A stretch of DNA of 64,000 bases. It comes from Bradyrhizobium icense (lineage in GTDB: Bacteria > Pseudomonadota > Alphaproteobacteria > Rhizobiales > Xanthobacteraceae). Location of the stretch: positions 4,092,001 to 4,156,000 of the forward strand of contig NZ_CP016428.1 in the NCBI RefSeq assembly GCF_001693385.1, written 5' to 3'. Position numbers and translations under genes: made by a program. Positions within the stretch are counted from its first letter, which is position 1; each line of letters begins with the position of its first letter. Below are positions 18,495-28,793 of the stretch, piece after piece. The notes beneath the pieces are model-generated. The model was not told the DNA's origin and ran no database searches. It saw nothing but the letters and a program-made list of their open reading frames with translations.

Positions 18495-19469
18495 TCAATC
18501 CGCGAACTGCCCCGCCGCATTGATGATCGGCGCCCAGCGATCGACCTCGCTGATCAGTTTTGCCTTCAAGGCTTCCGGCGTCGCTTCGTTCTGAGGAACA
18601 GGTTCCGTGTTGATGTCATTGAACCGCTTTACCAAATCCGGATCGCGCAGCGCTTGCTGCAACGTCTTGGAAAGTTTCTGAACGATCTCGTCGGGCGTGC
18701 CCTTGGGCGCATAGATGCCGTGCCAGGCGCCGACTTCAAAGCCCTTCAGCCCGGCCTCATCCGCGCTCGGGAGATCGGGCATGGACGCGAGCCGTGTCTT
18801 CGTCGTGATGGCGTAGGCCTTGACCAGCTTCGACGCGATCGGGCTCGTGGTGTTGGTGGTCTGGTCGCAGGAGAGGTCGATCTGCTTGGCGATCAAATCG
18901 TTCATCACGGGGGCATTGCCCTTGTAGGGCACGGTCAGGATTTCCTTGCCGACCGCGGTCATGAACAGCATGCCGCAGAGATGCGAGGCGGCCCCTAAGC
19001 CTGCATTGCCAAAGGTCATCTTCTCGCCATTGGCCTTCATGTAGGTGACGAGTTCGGCCAGCGTGTTCGGCGGCAGATCGGGACGGCCGATGATCGTCAT
19101 CGGCGCGTTGGTGACGAGGCCGATCGGCGCGAACGCGGTCTTGGTGTCGTAGGGCAGCTTGCGGTAAAGCGTGGCGGCCGTCGAGATACCGATGTGGTGG
19201 ATCAAGAGCGTATAGCCGTCCGGCTCCGCGCGCGAGGCGCGTGTGGCCGCGATCGTGCCGCCGGCGCCGGTGGCGTTTTCTATGACGATGGTCTGGCCCA
19301 GCAGTTTTGACATCGACTGCGCGGTCACCCGCGCCACCGTGTCGGTGGCGCCGCCGGCGGCGAAGGGCACCAGCAATGTGATTGGCCGGCTCGGATAATT
19401 CTGCGCGAGCGCCGCAGAGCTGACCATGGCGAACGCCAGCGCGATGACGGCTGTCTTCTTCATTTGCAT
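18495..19469 (-). CDS. TctC/Bug-family solute-binding protein
   Basis: 324 residues with GGGAGG correctly spaced before ATG 19469. The signal peptide MKKTAVIALAFAMVSSAALA precedes NYPSRPITLLVPFAAGGATD, the hallmark start of Bug proteins. The family binds carboxylates in the periplasm, often for tripartite tricarboxylate transporters. The membrane partners TctA and TctB are not adjacent, as is common for this family. The next gene on the same strand encodes a tartrate/malate-type dehydrogenase, so the ligand may be a C4 dicarboxylic acid; that is inference. Confidence 0.93.
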   Translation of the reverse strand: MQMKKTAVIALAFAMVSSAALAQNYPSRPITLLVPFAAGGATDTVARVTAQSMSKLLGQTIVIENATGAGGTIAATRASRAEPDGYTLLIHHIGISTAATLYRKLPYDTKTAFAPIGLVTNAPMTIIGRPDLPPNTLAELVTYMKANGEKMTFGNAGLGAASHLCGMLFMTAVGKEILTVPYKGNAPVMNDLIAKQIDLSCDQTTNTTSPIASKLVKAYAITTKTRLASMPDLPSADEAGLKGFEVGAWHGIYAPKGTPDEIVQKLSKTLQQALRDPDLVKRFNDINTEPVPQNEATPEALKAKLISEVDRWAPIINAAGQFAD

Positions 19470-19551
19470 TTACGCCTCCCTGAATTCTTGTTCTGATTTG
19501 TCTCGCGGGCCTTTTGCCTCGCGACCGTACCGTCACCCCAGTGAGGGACCG

Positions 19552-20625
19552 TCACACGTTCGAGCTATGGATCGCCTCCACCACTGCGTTGGTAACATCC
19601 TTCGTGGTCGCGGTGCCGCCGACATCCGGCGTGGTGATGCCGGCGCCTGTAACCTTCTCCACGGCGCGCATCAGCCGCGCCGAGGCTTCATCCTCGCCGA
19701 GATGATCGAGCATCTGCGACGCCGTCCAGAAGCTCGCGACCGGATTGGCGATGCCTTTGCCGGTGATGTCGAAGGCCGAGCCATGGATCGGTTCGAACAT
19801 CGAGGGAAAGCGCCGCTCCGGATCGATGTTCGCGGTCGGCGCCACGCCGAGGCTGCCGGCGAGCGCGCCGGCGAGGTCCGAAAGGATATCGGCGTGGAGA
19901 TTGGTCGCGACGATGGTATCGAGGCTCTGCGGCTTCAGCGTCATCCGCACCGTCATCGCATCGACCAGCATCTTGTCCCAGGTGACGTCGGGAAACTCTT
20001 TCGAGATCTCTTCGGCGATCTCGTCCCACATCACCATGCCGTGCCGCTGCGCATTCGATTTTGTGACCACCGTGAGCAGCTTGCGCGGCCGCGACTGCGC
20101 CAGCTTGAAAGCGTAGCGCATGATGCGCTGGACCCCGACGCGGGTGAACACGGCCACTTCGGTGCCGACTTCCTCCGGCAGCCCGCGATGCACCCGCCCG
20201 CCGCAGCCGGCATATTCGCCTTCGGAATTTTCACGCACGATCACCCAGTCGAGGTCGCCCACCTCGGCATGGCGAAGCGGCGAGGTGATGCCGGGCAGGA
20301 TCCGGGTCGGACGGACATTGGCGTATTGATCAAAGCCCTGGCAGATCGGCAGGCGCAGGCCCCACAGCGTGATGTGATCGGGCACGTCGGGCGCGCCGAC
20401 CGCGCCGAAATAGATCGCATCGAATTTCTTCAGCGTGGCGAGGCCGTCAGCCGGCATCATCACGCCGTGCTTGCGATAATAGGCCGAGCCCCAGTCGAAG
20501 GTTTCGACGTTGAATTTTACGTCGCCGAGCCGCTTCTGAAGGCTTTCGAGCGCGGTGACGCCGGCGGCGATAACCTCTGGGCCGATGCCATCGGCAGGTA
20601 TGGCCGCGATTGAATATTCGCGCAT
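19552..20625 (-). CDS. Tartrate dehydrogenase / D-malate dehydrogenase family
   Basis: 357 residues from ATG 20625 with GGAG upstream; the frame stays open far beyond, but that is an artefact over the LysR gene. It belongs to the isocitrate/isopropylmalate dehydrogenase superfamily: [10 protein letters not shown] at residue 8, [10 protein letters not shown] near 137, the [14 protein letters not shown] catalytic Lys region near 190, [11 protein letters not shown] near 222 and [15 protein letters not shown] near 275. The Asp/Glu-rich active site and length fit TtuC/DmlA, which oxidise tartrate or D-malate with NAD+ and Mn2+. The divergent LysR gene resembles a dmlR–dmlA arrangement. It could still be a 3-isopropylmalate dehydrogenase paralogue. 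Confidence 0.88.
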   Translation of the reverse strand: MREYSIAAIPADGIGPEVIAAGVTALESLQKRLGDVKFNVETFDWGSAYYRKHGVMMPADGLATLKKFDAIYFGAVGAPDVPDHITLWGLRLPICQGFDQYANVRPTRILPGITSPLRHAEVGDLDWVIVRENSEGEYAGCGGRVHRGLPEEVGTEVAVFTRVGVQRIMRYAFKLAQSRPRKLLTVVTKSNAQRHGMVMWDEIAEEISKEFPDVTWDKMLVDAMTVRMTLKPQSLDTIVATNLHADILSDLAGALAGSLGVAPTANIDPERRFPSMFEPIHGSAFDITGKGIANPVASFWTASQMLDHLGEDEASARLMRAVEKVTGAGITTPDVGGTATTKDVTNAVVEAIHSSNV

Positions 20626-20738
20626 CGAAATCTCCTTGGAAACGGCCTCGGTCTGCGGTCTACCCGCGTCGGGGCGCCAGCGAGTCTTGCTCTGCGCATC
20701 CTGCGGCCGCCGCCACCAATGGACAATCGCCTCGCGTT

Positions 20739-20759
20739 TATACAAAAAATTGATATAAT
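20739..20759 (+). promoter_or_regulatory. LysR-gene promoter with overlapping operator candidate
   Basis: A consensus TATAAT lies at 20754–20759, and an imperfect inverted repeat TATACAA…TTGATATA spans 20739–20757. The AT-rich patch stands out from its GC-rich surroundings and sits about 17 bp before the LysR start. A T-N11-A type LysR site here would let the regulator repress itself and act on the divergent dehydrogenase gene. No clear -35 was found. Confidence 0.4.
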
Positions 20760-20775
20760 CGCCCCAGGAGGATCG

Positions 20776-21681
20776 ATGGATCTGCATCACTTGCGCTGCT
20801 TCGTGGCTGCGGCAGAAGAACTGCATTTTGGCCGGGCGGCGCAGCGGCTCGATATGCTGCCGTCGGCGCTCGGCCGTTTTGTCCGCCTGCTCGAAGAGGA
20901 CCTCGGCACGCGGTTGATGACGCGCACGACGCGGAGCGTCGCGCTGACAGATGATGGCGCCGTGCTGCTCAAGGAGGCGCGGGCGCTGTTGACGCAGGCC
21001 GATGCGCTTGCCGGCAAGTTCCGTACGCGCGGCCGCAAACGCGCGGCAATCATTCGCGTCGGCGCCATCGACAGCGCCGCTGCGGGGCTGTTGCCAAAAC
21101 TGCTTCATGACTTCCGGCAGCGCCGGCCCGACGTCACCGTGCAATTGGTCGAGGACAAGACGGTGCGCCTGCTGCCGCGCCTGTTGTCCGGCCGGCTCGA
21201 TCTCGCCTTGGTGCGCCCGCCGGAGCGGCCCGACAAGCGGCTGGAGTTTGCCTTCCTGCTGCACGAGACCGCCGTCGTTGCGGTCGCCGACCGGCACCCC
21301 CTGGCATCGCGCAAGCGGGTCGCCATCGCCAATCTCAAAAACGAGCCGTTGATCGTGCCCGAGCGCCGCTCGCGTCCGCACAGCCACGACCTCACCATGA
21401 AACTGTTCGCCGAGGCGGGGCTAGATGCGCGCGTCGCCCAGATCGCCGACGAGAAGCAGACCATCGTCAATCTGGTTTCCACCGGCCTCGGCGTCGCCAT
21501 CGTCCCGCGCTGGACATCGCGCATGGCGACGCGCGGCGTTCGCTTCATCCGCCTTGCCGCTTCCGACATGAACAAGCTGCCGTTGGCGGCTGCCTGGACG
21601 CGAGGCACACGCGATCCCGTGAGGGACGACATTCTGAAAATGCTGAAAGCCGATTTGCCGCGCTACGCGCGCGAGGCTTAG
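20776..21681 (+). CDS. LysR-family transcriptional regulator
   Basis: 301 residues from ATG 20776 with AGGAGG seven bases before it. The N-terminal winged helix is clear: [23 protein letters not shown] then [15 protein letters not shown], where the usual 'QPALSRQI' is changed to LPSALGRFV. Residues about 92–300 form the periplasmic-binding-like effector domain. It is divergent from the tartrate/D-malate dehydrogenase gene with 150 bp between the starts, and so probably controls that gene and perhaps the binding-protein gene beyond it in response to the substrate. Confidence 0.94.
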   Translation: MDLHHLRCFVAAAEELHFGRAAQRLDMLPSALGRFVRLLEEDLGTRLMTRTTRSVALTDDGAVLLKEARALLTQADALAGKFRTRGRKRAAIIRVGAIDSAAAGLLPKLLHDFRQRRPDVTVQLVEDKTVRLLPRLLSGRLDLALVRPPERPDKRLEFAFLLHETAVVAVADRHPLASRKRVAIANLKNEPLIVPERRSRPHSHDLTMKLFAEAGLDARVAQIADEKQTIVNLVSTGLGVAIVPRWTSRMATRGVRFIRLAASDMNKLPLAAAWTRGTRDPVRDDILKMLKADLPRYAREA

Positions 21682-21688
21682 CCGTTCC

Positions 21689-21793
21689 CGTCATCGTCCG
21701 CGAAGGCGGACGATCCAGTATTCCAGAGGCCGGAGTGACTGAACGGATAAGTCCCGGCGTACTGGATACCCCGCCTTCGCCGGGTATGACAGT
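21689..21793. repeat. Intergenic palindromic repeat, family B, copy 1
   Basis: About 105 bp, starting near CGTCATCGTCCGCGAAGGCGG, with ATCCAGTATTCCAG inside, and closing with TACTGGATACCCCGCCTTCGCCGGG then TATGACAG. The ends are inverted. It matches the elements at 31413–31517 and 34244–34342. It lies between the convergent LysR and erpA genes. Confidence 0.85.
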
Positions 21794-21820
21794 CAGCGTG
21801 ATGAAACGCGCAGTAGCTTC

Positions 21821-22150
21821 TCAAATCGAAAAACTGGTCCCGCAGCCGCACGATGCCGTGGCATTCGGATTGACCACGCGGAACGAGGCGCCGATCAGAT
21901 CGTCAACGAAATCGACCTCCGAGCCGGCGAGGAACGGCACCGAGGCCGGATCGACCAGCACCACCGCGCCCTCGCGCGCGATCACCAGGTCGTCCTCGGC
22001 CTTGGCGCGGTCGACGTCGAACTTGTACTGAAAGCCGGAGCAGCCGCCGCCCTCGACGGAGATGCGCAGCATGGCGCCGTCGCCTTCGCTCTTTAGGATT
22101 TCGCCGATGCGGCGGGCAGCCCGTTCGCTGACGGTGATGGCAGTGGTCAT
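21821..22150 (-). CDS. erpA: Iron–sulfur cluster insertion protein (A-type carrier, ErpA-like)
   Basis: 109 residues from ATG 22150 with GGAG upstream; an ATG ten codons earlier is less likely. HesB/IscA fold: VSERAARRIGEIL at the N terminus, GGGCSGFQYKF with the first cysteine near residue 37, and the C-terminal SCGCGTSFSI with the other two. These cysteines carry Fe–S clusters for transfer to apo-proteins, which could include IlvD in this window. Divergent from dgt. Confidence 0.92.
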   Translation of the reverse strand: MTTAITVSERAARRIGEILKSEGDGAMLRISVEGGGCSGFQYKFDVDRAKAEDDLVIAREGAVVLVDPASVPFLAGSEVDFVDDLIGASFRVVNPNATASCGCGTSFSI

Positions 22151-22255
22151 GGCAATCGTCTCCGGCCCCGTCATACCCAATTCATTTGGTATGGCGTGTC
22201 AGACATAGTTAAGTGCGTAATCTCGCGGAATCAAATGGATAAGGACTAAAAAACC

Positions 22256-23464
22256 GTGTCGGTCGGAATGGCTGCCCCCCGTGCGCTTTATGGCTGCGAC
22301 CCTGATTCCAGCCGCGGCCGGCTGTTTGCGGAGCCGCCCAGCCGGACCCGCAGCCCGTTCCGGCGCGATTGCGACCGGGTGATCCATTCCACCGCGTTCC
22401 GCCGGCTGAAGCACAAGACACAAGTTTTCGTGTTCCACGAGGGCGACCACTACCGCACGCGGCTGACCCATTCGCTGGAAGTGGCGCAGATCGCCCGCGC
22501 GCTGGCCCGCCAACTCGGCCTCGACGAGGATCTCACCGAAACCCTGGCGCTGGCCCATGATCTCGGCCATCCCCCGTTCGGCCATGCCGGCGAGCGGGCG
22601 CTCGACAAATGTCTGAGAGACCATGGCGGCTTCGACCACAACGCGCAGGCGCTGCGGGTCGTGACCTCGCTGGAGCATCGCTATCCGGAGTTCGACGGGC
22701 TGAACCTGACCTGGGAGTCGCTGGAGGGCATCGTCAAGCACAACGGCCCGCTGACCGAGCGGGACGGGGCCCCGGCCGGGCCTTACGGCGACAGCGGCAT
22801 TCCCGTCGGCATCGCCGACTTCAATCAAAAATTCGATCTGGAACTGTGGAGCTACGCCTCGCTGGAGGCGCAGGCCGCAGCGTTCGCCGACGATATCGCC
22901 TATGACGCCCACGACATCGATGACGGCCTGCGCGCCGGCCTGTTTGCCGTCGACGACCTCAAGGTGATGCCGCTGACTGAGGCGATCATCGCCGAGATCG
23001 ACAGGCATTATCCCAAACTCGACGATGCCAGGCGTGGCGCGGAACTGGTGCGTGAGCTGATTTCCTACATGATCGGGGCTGTCATGTCGGAGGCGGGCAG
23101 GCGCCTTGCGGCGGCGAATCCGCAATCGGCCCATGATGTCCGCCACCATCACCAGCCGTTGCTCGCCTTTCCGCCTGACGTTGCCGAGCAGGAGGCCGCC
23201 ATCAAGGCGTTTCTGAAGCAGCACATGTACCGCCACCACCGGGTGATGCGGGTGATGGGCGAGGCCGAAGGCATCCTGTTCGACTTGTTCGCGCGCTATC
23301 AGAATTCGCCGGGGGACCTGCCGGCCGAATGGGTGGAGGGTACGGAGCGCGTCACGGACGGCGAGCGGGCACGCCGGATCGGCAATTTCATCGCCGGGAT
23401 GACTGACCGCTACGCCCTGATGGAGCACCAACGGCTTTTTGACTCGACCCCGGATTTGCGTTAG
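22256..23464 (+). CDS. dgt: Deoxyguanosinetriphosphate triphosphohydrolase-like protein
   Basis: 402 residues from a GTG at 22256 with AAGGA about 10 bases upstream; ATG 22268 is an alternative. The HD-domain metal ligands are plain: [11 protein letters not shown] near residue 70 and [15 protein letters not shown] near 100. It begins with the [27 protein letters not shown] block of bacterial dNTP triphosphohydrolases, which cleave dNTPs to deoxynucleosides and triphosphate. It is followed nine bases later by argS. Confidence 0.94.
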   Translation: MSVGMAAPRALYGCDPDSSRGRLFAEPPSRTRSPFRRDCDRVIHSTAFRRLKHKTQVFVFHEGDHYRTRLTHSLEVAQIARALARQLGLDEDLTETLALAHDLGHPPFGHAGERALDKCLRDHGGFDHNAQALRVVTSLEHRYPEFDGLNLTWESLEGIVKHNGPLTERDGAPAGPYGDSGIPVGIADFNQKFDLELWSYASLEAQAAAFADDIAYDAHDIDDGLRAGLFAVDDLKVMPLTEAIIAEIDRHYPKLDDARRGAELVRELISYMIGAVMSEAGRRLAAANPQSAHDVRHHHQPLLAFPPDVAEQEAAIKAFLKQHMYRHHRVMRVMGEAEGILFDLFARYQNSPGDLPAEWVEGTERVTDGERARRIGNFIAGMTDRYALMEHQRLFDSTPDLR

Positions 23465-23473
23465 GCGGCGGCC

Positions 23474-25267
23474 ATGTCCGACAAGCCAGCTACACAACAC
23501 CTGTTCGCCGACGCGCTGGCGCGCGTGCAGGCGATCTGCGCCACGCTCGCAGCCGAGGGCGGGTGGCCCGCCGGCATCGATTTTTCCCGCATCGTGGTCG
23601 AACCGCCGCGCGATGCGAGCCATGGCGACATGGCGACCAACGCCGCGATGGTGCTGGCCAAGGATGCCAAGATCAAGCCGCGCGATCTCGCCGACATGAT
23701 CGCCGAAAAATTGCGCGCCGATGATCTGATCGCCGCCGTCGAGGTCGCTGGTCCCGGCTTCATCAATCTCACCTTGAAGCCTCAGGTCTGGGTCGATGAA
23801 CTGCGCACGATGCTGCGCGAAGGTGCGGCGTATGGCAAAAGCGCCGTCGGCGCCGGGGCCAAGGTCAATGTCGAATACGTCTCGGCTAATCCGACCGGGC
23901 CGATGCATGTCGGCCATTGCCGCGGCGCGGTGTTTGGCGACGCGCTTTGCGGGCTGCTTGATTTTGCAGGCTACGACGTCACCCGCGAATATTACATCAA
24001 CGATGCCGGCGCACAGGTCGACGTGCTCGCGCGCTCGGCCTACCTGCGCTATCTGGAAGCACTCGGCGAAATCATCGGCGAGATCCCGGAAGGACTCTAT
24101 CCTGGCGACTATCTCGTGCCGGTCGGGCAGGCGCTTGCAGCCGAGTATGGCGACAAGCTGAAGGCGATGGCCGAAGCCGCCTGGCTGCCGATCGCGCGCG
24201 CCAAGGCGATCGCCATGATGATGGATATGATCAAGGGCGATCTCGCCGCGCTCAATATCAAGCACGACGTGTTCTTCTCGGAGCGGTCGTTGATCGAGAC
24301 CGGCAACAACAAGGTCACCGAAACCATCGACTTCCTGCGGGCCAAGGGCGACATCTACGAAGGGCGGCTACCGCCGCCAAAGGGCAAACCGGTCGAGGAT
24401 TACGAGGACCGGATCCAGACGCTGTTCCGCGCCACCGCCTATGGCGACGACGTCGACCGTCCGCTGATCAAGTCGGACGGCGCCTACACCTATTTCGCCT
24501 CAGACATCGCCTATCACAAGAACAAGGTCGATCGCGGCTTCCTCGACATGATCGACGTGTTCGGCGCCGATCATGGCGGCTACATCAAGCGCATGCAGGC
24601 GGCGGTGAAGGGCGTCAGCGACGGCAAGGCCGCGCTCGACGTCAAGGTGGTGCAACTCGTGCGCCTGCTGCGTGCCGGCGAGCAGGTGCGGATGTCGAAA
24701 CGCTCCGGCGATTTCGTCACGTTGCGCGAGGTGGTTGACGAGGTCGGTTCCGACGCGGTGCGGTTCATGATGCTGTTCCGCAAGAACGACGCCGTGCTTG
24801 ATTTCGACCTCGCCAAGGTGCTCGAACAATCGAAGGACAATCCGGTCTTCTACGTCCAGTACGGGCATGCCCGCGGTCACTCCATTTTCAAGAATGCCCG
24901 CGAGGTGGTTCCAGACCTGCCTGAGGATGACACAGCCCGGGCGGCCTATTTGGGGGATGCCCCGGTGGATCGGCTGACCGATCCGTCCGAATTTGACCTT
25001 TTGAAGCGGTTGGCGCTCTATCCCCGGATCATCGAGGCGGCGGCGGTCGCACATGAGCCCCACCGAATCGCTTTTTATCTGTATGATTTAGCCAGTGAAT
25101 TTCACGCGTTGTGGACGAAGGGGCGGGATTTGCCCTATTTACGCTTCATTATAACTAATGATGCAGAGATCACGAGGGCGCGACTGGCTATGGTCCAGGG
25201 CGTCGTCTCGGTTCTGGCATCGGGCTTAGCCGTTCTCGGCGTCCACGCTCCGACCGAGATGCGGTAG
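23474..25267 (+). CDS. argS: Arginyl-tRNA synthetase
   Basis: 597 residues, the normal length. The class I signature appears as [20 protein letters not shown] near residue 135 (HVGH for HIGH). The KMSKS equivalent is [13 protein letters not shown] near 400. An N-terminal Add-1 domain (about 5–100) and a C-terminal DALR anticodon-binding domain (from about 480) complete the enzyme. It charges tRNA-Arg in the cytoplasm. The gene sits between dgt and a SPOR protein, an order common in Bradyrhizobium. Confidence 0.97.
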   Translation: MSDKPATQHLFADALARVQAICATLAAEGGWPAGIDFSRIVVEPPRDASHGDMATNAAMVLAKDAKIKPRDLADMIAEKLRADDLIAAVEVAGPGFINLTLKPQVWVDELRTMLREGAAYGKSAVGAGAKVNVEYVSANPTGPMHVGHCRGAVFGDALCGLLDFAGYDVTREYYINDAGAQVDVLARSAYLRYLEALGEIIGEIPEGLYPGDYLVPVGQALAAEYGDKLKAMAEAAWLPIARAKAIAMMMDMIKGDLAALNIKHDVFFSERSLIETGNNKVTETIDFLRAKGDIYEGRLPPPKGKPVEDYEDRIQTLFRATAYGDDVDRPLIKSDGAYTYFASDIAYHKNKVDRGFLDMIDVFGADHGGYIKRMQAAVKGVSDGKAALDVKVVQLVRLLRAGEQVRMSKRSGDFVTLREVVDEVGSDAVRFMMLFRKNDAVLDFDLAKVLEQSKDNPVFYVQYGHARGHSIFKNAREVVPDLPEDDTARAAYLGDAPVDRLTDPSEFDLLKRLALYPRIIEAAAVAHEPHRIAFYLYDLASEFHALWTKGRDLPYLRFIITNDAEITRARLAMVQGVVSVLASGLAVLGVHAPTEMR

Positions 25268-25387
25268 GCAGGGGCGAAGGCCCTTCACGAATGGGGGTTC
25301 GTGAGGGTATCTGGCAGGGGCCACGCTCGTCATGGTTTGTTTGACATGGCGGGTTTGGCGCTGTCCCGTAGGGGATGCATCATCACG

Positions 25388-26881
25388 ATGGCTGATCGAT
25401 ATCAGGACCGACCTTTTCCCTCCGCCGACCAGGACCGCGGCGAGAGCGATCCGCTTGCCGAGCTCGCAAGGCTGATTGGGCAGAGCGATCCGTTGGGGGG
25501 CGCGGCCAAGCCCGCGCCGCACCCGCTGCAGTCGCGGGCCAATGCGCGTCCGCGGCAGTACCATCCACCGGAAGAAGACCTCGACGCGCCGCCGGCCCCG
25601 CCAGCATGGATGCAGCGCGCGCGCCAGGAAACGCGTCAGGAAACAACCCCGCCACCGCCACTTCCATCGCCGCTGCCGCAGGATCAGGCTTACGACGACG
25701 AGCCGGACTACCAGCCGGCGCCGGTACATCCGTTACACCGCTACGCGGCCCAGCATCAGGCGCCCGAGCAGGAAACGCAGGACTATTACGAGCCTCCACA
25801 GCAATATGCCGACGAGCCGCAGCAGGATCCCGCGCGCTACGACGATGCGCTGTATGGACGGTTAGAGACCGGCGAGCACGACTACCAGCGCGATCCGGCC
25901 TATCCGGACGATCCCTATGCCTACCAGGGCGAATACGAGGAAGAGGAGCCCGCGCCGAAGAAGCGCTCGAGCGGCCTGATGACGGTCGCCGCGGTGCTGG
26001 CGTTGGCTGTGGTCGGGACGGGCGCTGCCTTTGCCTATCGCACCTATGTCGGTTCGCCCCGCTCGGGCGAGCCGCCGATTATCAAGGCCGACAACAGCCC
26101 GACCAAGGTGGTGCCGGCGCCGTCCGACGGGGGCGCCGGCAAGGCCCCTGACCGCATGCTGCCGGGCGATGGCGGCGAGAAGCTGGTGTCGCGCGAAGAA
26201 ACGCCGGTCGACGTCAATGCGAGGTCCGGCGCGCCCCGTGTCGTATTTCCGCCGCTCAATCCGAACAGCAACCCGCCGCCGGTCGCGAGTGTGTCCCCGT
26301 CCGGTCCGCCGCCTGCATATGGCGCCAACGGTACGATGCCGAACAACGAGCCGCGCCGGATCAAGACGCTCGCCGTCAGGGGCGACGCCGCAGACAACGG
26401 TGGCATCCCGGCAGGGGCCGGTGCGCCGCCGCCGAAGCCGACGACGAGAAGCGCCGCCGCCCCAGCCCAGGCTGTCGCGCCGGGTCCCGGTCCCATTGCG
26501 CCGCCGGCGCGTAATCCGGCATCGGCCAATGCCAGTGCCAATGGGCCGATGTCGCTGGCGCCGCAGGCCGATGCCGCGCCGCCGACCCGGATGGCAGCGA
26601 CTAATCCGACCCAGTCGGCCCCCGCGGCCGGAGGCGGCTATCTGGTTCAGGTCTCCTCGCAGAAGAACGAGGCGGACGCGCAGGCCTCCTATCGCGCGCT
26701 GCAGGGCAAGTTCCCGAACGTGCTGGGGCCGCACTCTTCGCTCATCAAACGCGTCGATCTCGGCGAAAAAGGTGTCTACTACCGCGCCTTCGCCGGCCCG
26801 TTCGGCTCGTCCGAGGAGGCGGCGCAGGTCTGCAGCAGCCTGAAATCTGCCGGCGGGCAGTGTTTCGTCCAAAGGAATTAA
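25388..26881 (+). CDS. SPOR-domain membrane protein
   Basis: About 497 residues from ATG 25388. A Pro/Gln/Asp/Tyr-rich cytoplasmic part (1–190) is followed by one membrane segment (SGLMTVAAVLALAVVGTGAAFAYRTY, about 197–220). A long Pro/Ala linker leads to a C-terminal SPOR domain (about 417–495: GGYLVQVSSQKNEADAQASY…YYRAFAGPFGSSEEAAQVC). SPOR domains bind denuded peptidoglycan at division sites, so the protein probably reaches the septum. The neighbouring nagZ is a peptidoglycan-recycling enzyme. The linker is low-complexity and probably varies between strains. Confidence 0.9.
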   Translation: MADRYQDRPFPSADQDRGESDPLAELARLIGQSDPLGGAAKPAPHPLQSRANARPRQYHPPEEDLDAPPAPPAWMQRARQETRQETTPPPPLPSPLPQDQAYDDEPDYQPAPVHPLHRYAAQHQAPEQETQDYYEPPQQYADEPQQDPARYDDALYGRLETGEHDYQRDPAYPDDPYAYQGEYEEEEPAPKKRSSGLMTVAAVLALAVVGTGAAFAYRTYVGSPRSGEPPIIKADNSPTKVVPAPSDGGAGKAPDRMLPGDGGEKLVSREETPVDVNARSGAPRVVFPPLNPNSNPPPVASVSPSGPPPAYGANGTMPNNEPRRIKTLAVRGDAADNGGIPAGAGAPPPKPTTRSAAAPAQAVAPGPGPIAPPARNPASANASANGPMSLAPQADAAPPTRMAATNPTQSAPAAGGGYLVQVSSQKNEADAQASYRALQGKFPNVLGPHSSLIKRVDLGEKGVYYRAFAGPFGSSEEAAQVCSSLKSAGGQCFVQRN

Positions 26882-26910
26882 CGGCGGTTTCCTTGACCAA
26901 GGGGCTGCGA

Positions 26911-26927
26911 GGGGCCTAATCGGCCCC
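26911..26927 (+). promoter_or_regulatory. Hairpin one base before the nagZ start codon
   Basis: GGGGCC-TAATC-GGCCCC forms a perfect 6-bp GC stem ending two bases before the nagZ ATG (26929). The only G-rich ribosome-binding candidate (GAGGGG) lies in its left arm, so folding could limit nagZ translation. Confidence 0.4.
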
Positions 26928-26928
26928 C

Positions 26929-27951
26929 ATGACAAGCCGCGCATTCATTACGGGCGTATCGGGACTGGAACTGCGCGCCGCGGAACGCGAATTCATCCGT
27001 GGCGAGCTGCCATGGGGCTTGATCCTGTTCAAACGTAACGTCGAGACGCCGGATCAAGTATCTGCGCTTGTTGAGGAATTCCGGAACCTTGTAGGCGAGG
27101 CGGATGCGCCGGTCCTGATCGACCAGGAGGGCGGACGAGTGGCGCGGCTCGGGCCGCCGCACTGGCAGGTCTATCCGCCCGGCGCCAGCTTCGGCGCGCT
27201 CTACGACATCGAGCCGGAGCTGGGTCTGCAAGCCGCGCGCTTGAGCTCGCGCCTGATCGCGGCCGATCTGATCGACATCGGCATCACGGTCGACTGCCTG
27301 CCGCTGGCGGACGTGCCGGTGGCCGGCGCCGACGCCGTGATCGGCAACCGGGCTTACGGAACCGAGCCGGGCAAGGTCGCGGCGATCGCCCGCGCCGTCA
27401 GCGATGGGCTGGAGCACGGCGGCGTGCTGCCGGTCCTGAAGCACATCCCCGGGCACGGCCGGGCTACAGCGGATAGCCATTTTCGGCTCCCAACCGTTGA
27501 TACCTCGCGGGAGGAGCTGGAACGGACCGATTTCGCGGCCTTTCAACCGCTGTCGGACCTGCCAATGGCCATGACCGCACATGTTGTGTTTAGCGCGTTA
27601 GATCCCGTCCAACCGGCGACGACTTCTGCGACAATCATCCGGCAGGTGATTCGCGGCGTAATTGGGTTCCAGGGTTTGTTGATGAGTGATGATGTGTCCA
27701 TGAATGCGTTGGCGGGATCGATCGCTGATAGGACCCGAGCCATCGTCAACGCGGGCTGCGACATGGTCCTGCATTGCAACGGCAAGCTCGACGAAATGCG
27801 CGACGTGGCGCGCGAGACGCCGGCACTGACGGGCGAGGCCTTGGAACGCGCCACACGGGCGCTGGCCTCGCGAAAGCAGCCTGAGCCGCTCGACCGGCAG
27901 GCGGCGCGGGTTGAACTTGAAGCGTTGATGGATCGGGTAGGAACGGCATGA
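26929..27951 (+). CDS. nagZ: Beta-N-acetylhexosaminidase (family GH3)
   Basis: 340 residues. The GH3 NagZ signature KHIPGHGRATADSHFRLP (about 172–189) contains the catalytic His-Asp dyad of the flexible loop. LLMSDDVSMNAL near 247 holds the nucleophile Asp. NagZ removes GlcNAc from anhydro-muropeptides in the cytoplasm during peptidoglycan recycling, and influences AmpC induction where that system exists. Its stop overlaps the scpA start (ATGA). Confidence 0.96.
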   Translation: MTSRAFITGVSGLELRAAEREFIRGELPWGLILFKRNVETPDQVSALVEEFRNLVGEADAPVLIDQEGGRVARLGPPHWQVYPPGASFGALYDIEPELGLQAARLSSRLIAADLIDIGITVDCLPLADVPVAGADAVIGNRAYGTEPGKVAAIARAVSDGLEHGGVLPVLKHIPGHGRATADSHFRLPTVDTSREELERTDFAAFQPLSDLPMAMTAHVVFSALDPVQPATTSATIIRQVIRGVIGFQGLLMSDDVSMNALAGSIADRTRAIVNAGCDMVLHCNGKLDEMRDVARETPALTGEALERATRALASRKQPEPLDRQAARVELEALMDRVGTA

Positions 27952-28775
27952 CGGCTGAGATTCTATCGTTTGAAACCGGACGGCCCGCCGAAGTCACCGA
28001 CGGCGAGCCGGCGCTGGTCGTCGACGTCGAGGGCTATGAGGGTCCGCTCGACCTGTTGCTCACGCTGGCGCGGCAGCAGAAGGTCGATCTCGCCAAGATT
28101 TCGATCCTGGCGCTGGCGGACCAGTATCTGACCTTCATCGAGGCGGCGCGAAAAATCCGCCTCGAACTCGCCGCCGATTACCTCGTGATGGCTGCGTGGC
28201 TGGCGTTCCTGAAATCGCGGCTGTTGTTGCCCGAACCGGCGACGCCCGATGGGCCGAGCGCGGAGGAAATGGCCACCGCGCTGGCCAACCGGCTGCGCCG
28301 GCTCGAGGCCATCCGAGAAGCCGCCAACCGGTTGATGAACCGGCCGCAGTACCAGCGCGATATCTTTCCGCGCGGCAATCCGGAAACGATCGCCGAGATC
28401 AAGCATCCCAAATTTACGGCGACGCTGTTCGACTTGCTGACCGCCTATGCCACGCAGCGTCAACAGCGAGTGCTGGCGACGGTGCATCTGGCCAAGCGCA
28501 CGGTGTGGTCGCTGGCCGAGGCGCGCGCCTCGCTGGAGCGGCTGGTCGGCATGACCGAAACCGAGGAATGGAGCTGCCTCGACGACTACCTGCTCAGCTA
28601 CGTGGTCGACCCCTCGCAGAAAGCAACAGTGTTCGCGTCGAGCTTTGCCGCGGCGCTCGAACTGGTGCGCGAAGGCGAGATGGAATTGAACCAGAAAGAG
28701 GCGTTCGCGCCGCTGTATTTTCGGAAGCGTCCGCCGCAGGCAGCAATCCCTGCACCGGATATGACGGTCGAGTAA
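27948..28775 (+). CDS. scpA: Segregation and condensation protein A
   Basis: 275 residues. The kleisin N terminus (VDVEGYEGPLDLLLTLARQQKVDLAKISI) and the block ADYLVMAAWLAFLKSRLLLPEP are typical, and the C-terminal winged-helix part is present. ScpA bridges the SMC heads and, with ScpB, forms the bacterial condensin that organises and segregates the chromosome. It overlaps nagZ by ATGA and precedes scpB, so the three genes are probably co-translated. Confidence 0.96.
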   Translation: MTAEILSFETGRPAEVTDGEPALVVDVEGYEGPLDLLLTLARQQKVDLAKISILALADQYLTFIEAARKIRLELAADYLVMAAWLAFLKSRLLLPEPATPDGPSAEEMATALANRLRRLEAIREAANRLMNRPQYQRDIFPRGNPETIAEIKHPKFTATLFDLLTAYATQRQQRVLATVHLAKRTVWSLAEARASLERLVGMTETEEWSCLDDYLLSYVVDPSQKATVFASSFAAALELVREGEMELNQKEAFAPLYFRKRPPQAAIPAPDMTVE

Positions 28776-28793
28776 GTGGAAGGAGACCTAGCC

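Noticed and set aside
19552-21387. Dehydrogenase frame extended to 611 codons
   Set aside because: The upstream 254 codons lie antisense to the LysR gene; a ribosome-binding site marks the start at 20625.
22199-24265. 688-codon minus-strand frame
   Set aside because: It covers dgt and argS in antisense; both of those have intact catalytic motifs.
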